Positions 59,678 through 64,000 of a stretch of 64,000 nt of DNA are shown in pieces. Position 1 is the first letter of the stretch; each line of letters begins with the position of its first letter. The notes beneath the pieces are model-generated. The model did not search any database, was not told the DNA's origin, and worked only from the letters and a program-made list of their open reading frames with translations. The DNA comes from Chlorocebus sabaeus (Eukaryota; Chordata; Mammalia; Primates; Cercopithecidae). The DNA lies in assembly GCF_047675955.1 (NCBI RefSeq), contig NC_132915.1:17034266-17098265 (forward strand), given 5' to 3'. Position numbers and translations under genes: made by a program.

Positions 59678-60545
59678 CAAATTTTATTCCACATTTCCCT
59701 GATTTTGATGTCATATATATGCTCCCAATGGACAACATCCTCTGAATTAATTGGTTCATCAGCAGTCATGAATGAACCTGGGACATATCCATCTTGTAAA
59801 TACAGATTTCATATTTCAAATATATATCTAGTAAATTTTAGCTTATTGATTTTTGTTCTTACTACATTTGCATCATCAAAATTCAATACCTAACAGTTTT
59901 TGAAACTTTTCAATGACTCATAACATTGGTTGAATCTTCTTTGATTTTTAATTCCAAATCATTTTCAGCTTAACTTTTATAAATATCAATTAGAGTGAAT
60001 TTTTTCAGCTTCTACATTATCTACATTTTGTTCTAAATATCTTTTCACACACACTTGTTTTCAACATCTGTCTCACAAACTATATCAAGGAAAGTTTGAC
60101 ATGCAGACATCAAAATAAGTAAAATAACAATTTCACATTTTTTTAACGAAATGGCATGGTCTAATTTTTGTCACAAAACATTGTAAGATGATGTCCTTCC
60201 TGTTGAATATGAGAAAACCATATTTATTTTCATCCATAGAAATATATTGTTCACTTGCTGATTCTTAAATTTGAGAAAATTCATCTGAGAGAGATATTGT
60301 CATTTGAATACTTATAATCTGAAGTTTTATGTGATGAATTTCACTATCATTGTTAGAATACACTAGCGTGCTTCTATCTGTCTGTTTGCATTAATTTCTG
60401 ATTTATCTTGCAGTTGTGAAATATCTTCCTCTCTCAGTTTTCTTCTGTTTGCTATTATGGACTGAAGATGAGAAATTTTGAATTCAAAATTATGTTCAAT
60501 GAAATCTAAAAGTAGACTACAAAGATCATGTCTCCAGTCTCCCAT
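59678..60545 (-). pseudogene. Unidentified coding-like broken segments (possible ancient pseudogene)
   Basis: Three minus-strand stretches translate like eroded protein. (1) 60363-60545: a 60-codon frame with a charged, probably helical segment containing RRKLREEDISQLQDKSEI. (2) About 60140-60372, in another frame: roughly 75 codons with one stop, containing DNDSEIHHIK and EQYISMDENKYG. (3) About 59680-59885: some 66 codons with one TGA, containing LQDGYVPGSFMTADEPINS and EDVVHWEHIY. The amino-acid use (Asp, Glu, Gly, Pro, Trp) differs from chance frames in AT-rich DNA, and the segments lie in consistent order on one strand. I do not recognise the protein. Alternatives are chance or an unrecognised old transposon protein. 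No tail or direct repeats were found, so processed versus duplicated origin is open. Confidence 0.35.
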
Positions 60546-62469
60546 TACACCTTCTCAGATCATGATGCAGTACTTCAAACAATGTAATAAGAAAACTGAA
60601 AGATAAAGGAATTGTTATTATTTTGACCTTTTAAACATCTTTCTGGGTGACTTCAGCATTCTGATTTCTTGTTAAAGTTTCTTTTTCTTTAGCATAGCTG
60701 AGAATAATTGATAAGTAATGAGAAAAATAATTTTTAGGATAATGAAACAGCAAATATAGAAAAAAATAAAATCACTAAGAACCTATAATGATTCTTCTAC
60801 TTAAAGGGTCCATGACTCAAATGATAATTATAAAACAGAATGAGTTTTATTTTACTTTAATTTTAAAAAGTGAATCATTCTCTTTGTTCTTTGGAAGATC
60901 CCTAAGAAAAAGTCATGAGGTATCCATACTTAAAAATAGAACTATTCTTTAAGAAAAGTATTCAGAAACAAAAACTGGGCCAGATAAACCCTAATGATGT
61001 ATTGAGTCAATTAGATAATCAAGTACTTTTTGAGAGCAGACATTAGCACTTTATGTTTGTGATTATGTTGAAATACGCTATCCGTTCTTCTACAGTATGT
61101 ACAATATTAAGGCTAGCACTCTGGTGATACACTTCTATTTTATTCATTGCAATTTTCCTTATAAATCCAATTCAGCATCGGTTTTGTTCTGGATCAGTCT
61201 TGAGGACTTTGATCTAGTTCACTGCACCTATAGGTGGAAGACTGTGAAAATCTTGATCCCATAAACAACTTCAGCTTTTGATCTGAAAATAAACAGCTTC
61301 CAGGGAAATAGGACCAAAATACATTTTATTTCTCTGGCTCTGTCTCTTTTTCTCATCCAGAAATTCCAGCTGCATACAAATCGCCTCCCTCCACATTATA
61401 TCTGGAAGCACCTTTCGGGTACTTCAGATGTATTCAGGAAAATGTTCTCTGTCTTGCAGGCACAGTGCATCGTGGTGTAGCTTGGTTAGGAATAGCAATG
61501 TTCCTGCCAGTGGCTGCTAGACCAAGTGCCAAGTCTCTCCCCTTGAGAAACCAAGGACTCAATTTTTAAATTCATAGCTTCTATAAGTTTTCAGGGTATC
61601 AGTGCTAAAGAGGAGTGAAAAACGCCTATTTTTTCTTTTTACCTGATGATCTGTTGAAGGGATTTCAAAGAAGTATTGCTTGAACCCAAATGTGTTAGAG
61701 AGTTTAGAGAAGCAGCACGTACAGGTTTTTACCTACAACTCTCTTTTTTTCCCCCATATAGGAAGGATTCCATAGCTTTAGACAGGGCTAGCTTTGAGTC
61801 TAGGCCACATATAAATACTATTTTTCTCTGAAGGTGACTAAAATTATCTGGCTCCTGTTTCTTTACTTGGTTCTGCCATGTCCTAGCAGGTTTTCTGTAG
61901 ACTCTGCAAATAAACTTCTAAGGAGTCCCCTTAAGTGATCAGTCAGACAGGTAAATTTAAATCAGATGCATTTTATTACAACATGCCTCAGCCCTTTCGA
62001 AAATTCAGATGAAGTAGAATCAAATTCATTAGGGCCCATTCAAAAATTTGCCAAACATGGTCAAATTTTCTTAAACATAATAGTGTAAAGTAAAAGACAG
62101 TATCTTAAACTACAATCCATCTGTAGTTAAATTATTTATTGTTTTACTTTCTGTCAATAAATGTTCTATGTTCTTATGTTAGAATTTGAAGAACAATAAA
62201 ATGTACAGAAAAGTAAATTATAATCTTATTAAAATGTAGATTCTACCAGTCTATGCTCATGGTAATCAATATGAGCTTCAGATAGACGTGGATAGAAGAG
62301 AGAAAACTGTATTTTTTTAATCTTGCAATTCATTTGTCTTAAGATTTTATTCTTTGACAATATTTTGGTTGAATACTTGAAACATGTCAAATAAAAATAA
62401 TTATATGAAATGCTCAGTATTAAAAAATTGACAACATACTGTAAATTCAGTTTTATATCCTCTTTTTTC

Positions 62470-62810
62470 ACTTAAATTTATATTTGATCATTTTCCATGT
62501 CATTAAACAGTATTTGAAAATACAGTTGTAATGGCTTCATAATAGACTATTATAAGAAATACCATAATATATTTAACTAATCTCCTATTGTGAGACACTT
62601 GAATTGTAACTAATTTTTCACAATTACTAAAAAAATGTTATAAACAGCCAGAAATGTAGGTTTTTGACTGCACATTTCTGATTGTTATTTCTCTGGGAAG
62701 AGTTTCTTGGAATAGAATTACTCCCTCAAGGTTTATGAATATTTCTTCTGGTTTTGAACATATCACCAACTTGCCCTCCCACATCAGTATATGCATTTTC
62801 AGTGTAAAAG
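62470..62810 (-). mobile_element. L1M 3' UTR, antisense (probable)
   Basis: On +: ataccataatatatttaact (62560), ctcctattgtgagacacttg (62582), tctctgggaagagtttcttg (62690) and atcaccaacttgccctccca (62762), in antisense old-L1 order. Confidence 0.6.
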
Positions 62811-62861
62811 TCTTTCAAAGTATTGATTCTAAATGCAAATATAAATAAATAATAAATAAAT

Positions 62862-62891
62862 ATTTCAAAACATATATATATGTTTTGAAAT
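62862..62891. repeat. Perfect 30-bp palindrome
   Basis: The half-site atttcaaaacatata at 62862-62876 is followed directly by its exact reverse complement to 62891, with no spacer. It follows an (AAAT)n-like stretch at 62836-62861. Confidence 0.95.
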
Positions 62892-63194
62892 TTTCTGTTC
62901 TCCCCTACTCCAGGGCTGGGATATTCAAAAGATTTTAAATCAGATGGTTCACTTAATAATTTATTTAGCTGACGTTTTCACAGATGGGTGCAAAATATGT
63001 TATTGCAATATTTTAGCATTTCTCCTAGATCATTAAGATAATCTGACCTAATCAAAATATTTCATTTAAAAGTGAGAGATTCCACCTCTGGCTGGGTGCC
63101 CCTATTTACTTATAAATGATTTCTTCTGTTTTTGAGTGTCTGTTTTGAGTACATAGTTACTAGTTGTCCACATGATTTTGGCAGGGAAGCATTG
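62892..63194. other. No gene seen
   Basis: Unassigned sequence between the palindrome and a MIR. Confidence 0.5.
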
Positions 63195-63340
63195 TTAAGT
63201 GTCATTATTTGTATAAATATTGAAGGCAAGGCTCAAAGAACTCAGCCTAATATGTAACACATAAAAAACATGGTAAAGCTATGATTCAAACCTAGGTCTA
63301 GCTGTTTATAGAAACTCTGTTAAGTCCTCTGTTCTCTTCT
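63195..63340 (+). mobile_element. MIR fragment
   Basis: Sense words aaggcaaggctcaaagaact (63223) and tatgattcaaacctaggtct (63280) match the eroded MIR 3' half. Confidence 0.6.
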
Positions 63341-64000
63341 TGATGTCTAATTAGTAGATTTGTGGGTTTTTGTGATACAAGCCTGGCTTTTGATGTAGCT
63401 GACTCATAAGCATTAGGCATTGGAACAGATTGAAATGGAGGGATTTATTACTTTATCTCCAATTCAATCATTCGCATATCCACCCCTGTTTATTCAGCAC
63501 CGACTATGTACTAAATCTTATGTGAAACACTGTTCTTCAAGATATCAGGATTTGAAATTCACTTACTTTGGTCAAGGAATATTAAATTCTCTACATGTAC
63601 TATGTCAGAAAGTGCAGCACACAGGCAGAGAAGAGCAGGCTCAAATAAATCCCAGGATCTGCTGTGTCAAACTTGACACTTTATATGCTCTGATTTCTTA
63701 AAATTAACAAGTGAATACTCTGAAGGGCCTTTCCCATTGTTATTTGTCAGGCCTCAGATTTTTTCCCCATTTATTTTTCTCCCAAGATATTTTTGCCTAC
63801 AACTATATTGTTCAGTGTGTCTAGGGAAAGGAAATAGCAAAGTGATGTGGTATAGCAGAAAAATAATACTAAAAGCAAATGGAGAAAAATGCGGCTGAAT
63901 CCACAAGGAAACCACACTTCAGGTGACATTGATTTGTATCCAGGAATAACTAAAAGGCTTTCTAGTGATTCTAAATACTTAAGAGCATATTCATTTCCTT
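63341..64000. other. No gene seen
   Basis: Unassigned. The 93-codon frame at 63420-63701 (+) has no recognisable domain. Confidence 0.5.

Larger units (their letters stand above)
58961..62469. other. No confirmed gene; possible broken coding segments inside
   Basis: Repeat-poor, AT-rich. The interval 59678-60545 holds the coding-like minus-strand pieces listed separately. A purine-rich tract lies at 59239-59314. The remainder (60600-62469) is unassigned. Confidence 0.45.

Overview
This is nuclear DNA from a primate, most likely an Old World monkey. It is AT-rich intergenic or intronic sequence packed with Alu (sense and antisense), L1, L2, MIR, MaLR/ERV LTRs and dinucleotide microsatellites. 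The species hint comes from the youngest Alu (19866-20168, antisense). It has a perfect 14-bp target-site duplication and carries base changes I associate with cercopithecid AluYR-type elements: a GGCTTGAGCCACCGCG head read on the + strand, GTTTACGCC, CACCGGGTTAGCC and GGCCGGATCTCAG. This rests on remembered consensus sequences, not on a search.

The only convincing protein-coding reading frame is a full-length, intronless, uninterrupted 430-codon keratin 18 frame on the minus strand at 6594-7886. It lies in a processed KRT18 retrocopy (about 6508-7933) with short 5' and 3' UTRs, a poly(A) signal, a decayed A-rich tail and a 12-bp target-site duplication. It is a retrogene or pseudogene rather than the parental locus. 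Although the frame is open, it encodes Cys at residue 90, the keratin helix-initiation hotspot where human K18 has Arg, and Gly at residue 238, where human K18 has the caspase-site Asp.

Layout: 1-6.5 kb holds old L1, MIR, L2, FLAM and AluS. 6.5-7.95 kb is the KRT18 retrocopy. 8-14.7 kb holds MIR, Alu pieces, a 125-bp tandem duplication and L2. 14.99-20.69 kb is one old primate L1 lacking ORF1 and invaded by an AluY, a 5'-inverted L1PA, a MaLR LTR and the young AluYR-like element. 20.7-37.9 kb is mostly low-repeat sequence with small L1PA tails, MIRs, a MaLR LTR with perfect 5-bp duplications and an old AluJ. 38-45.8 kb holds an L1M with an internal minisatellite, a solitary ERV1-like LTR split by an Alu, and four further Alus. 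45.8-64 kb is old L1, L2 and MIR with several alternating purine-pyrimidine tracts.

No tRNA, rRNA or small RNA gene, CRISPR array or operon structure is visible. No multi-exon gene could be supported from the sequence alone. The strongest candidates for a second look are the intact but functionally altered KRT18 retrocopy and a set of coding-like broken segments on the minus strand near 59.7-60.5 kb that I could not identify.
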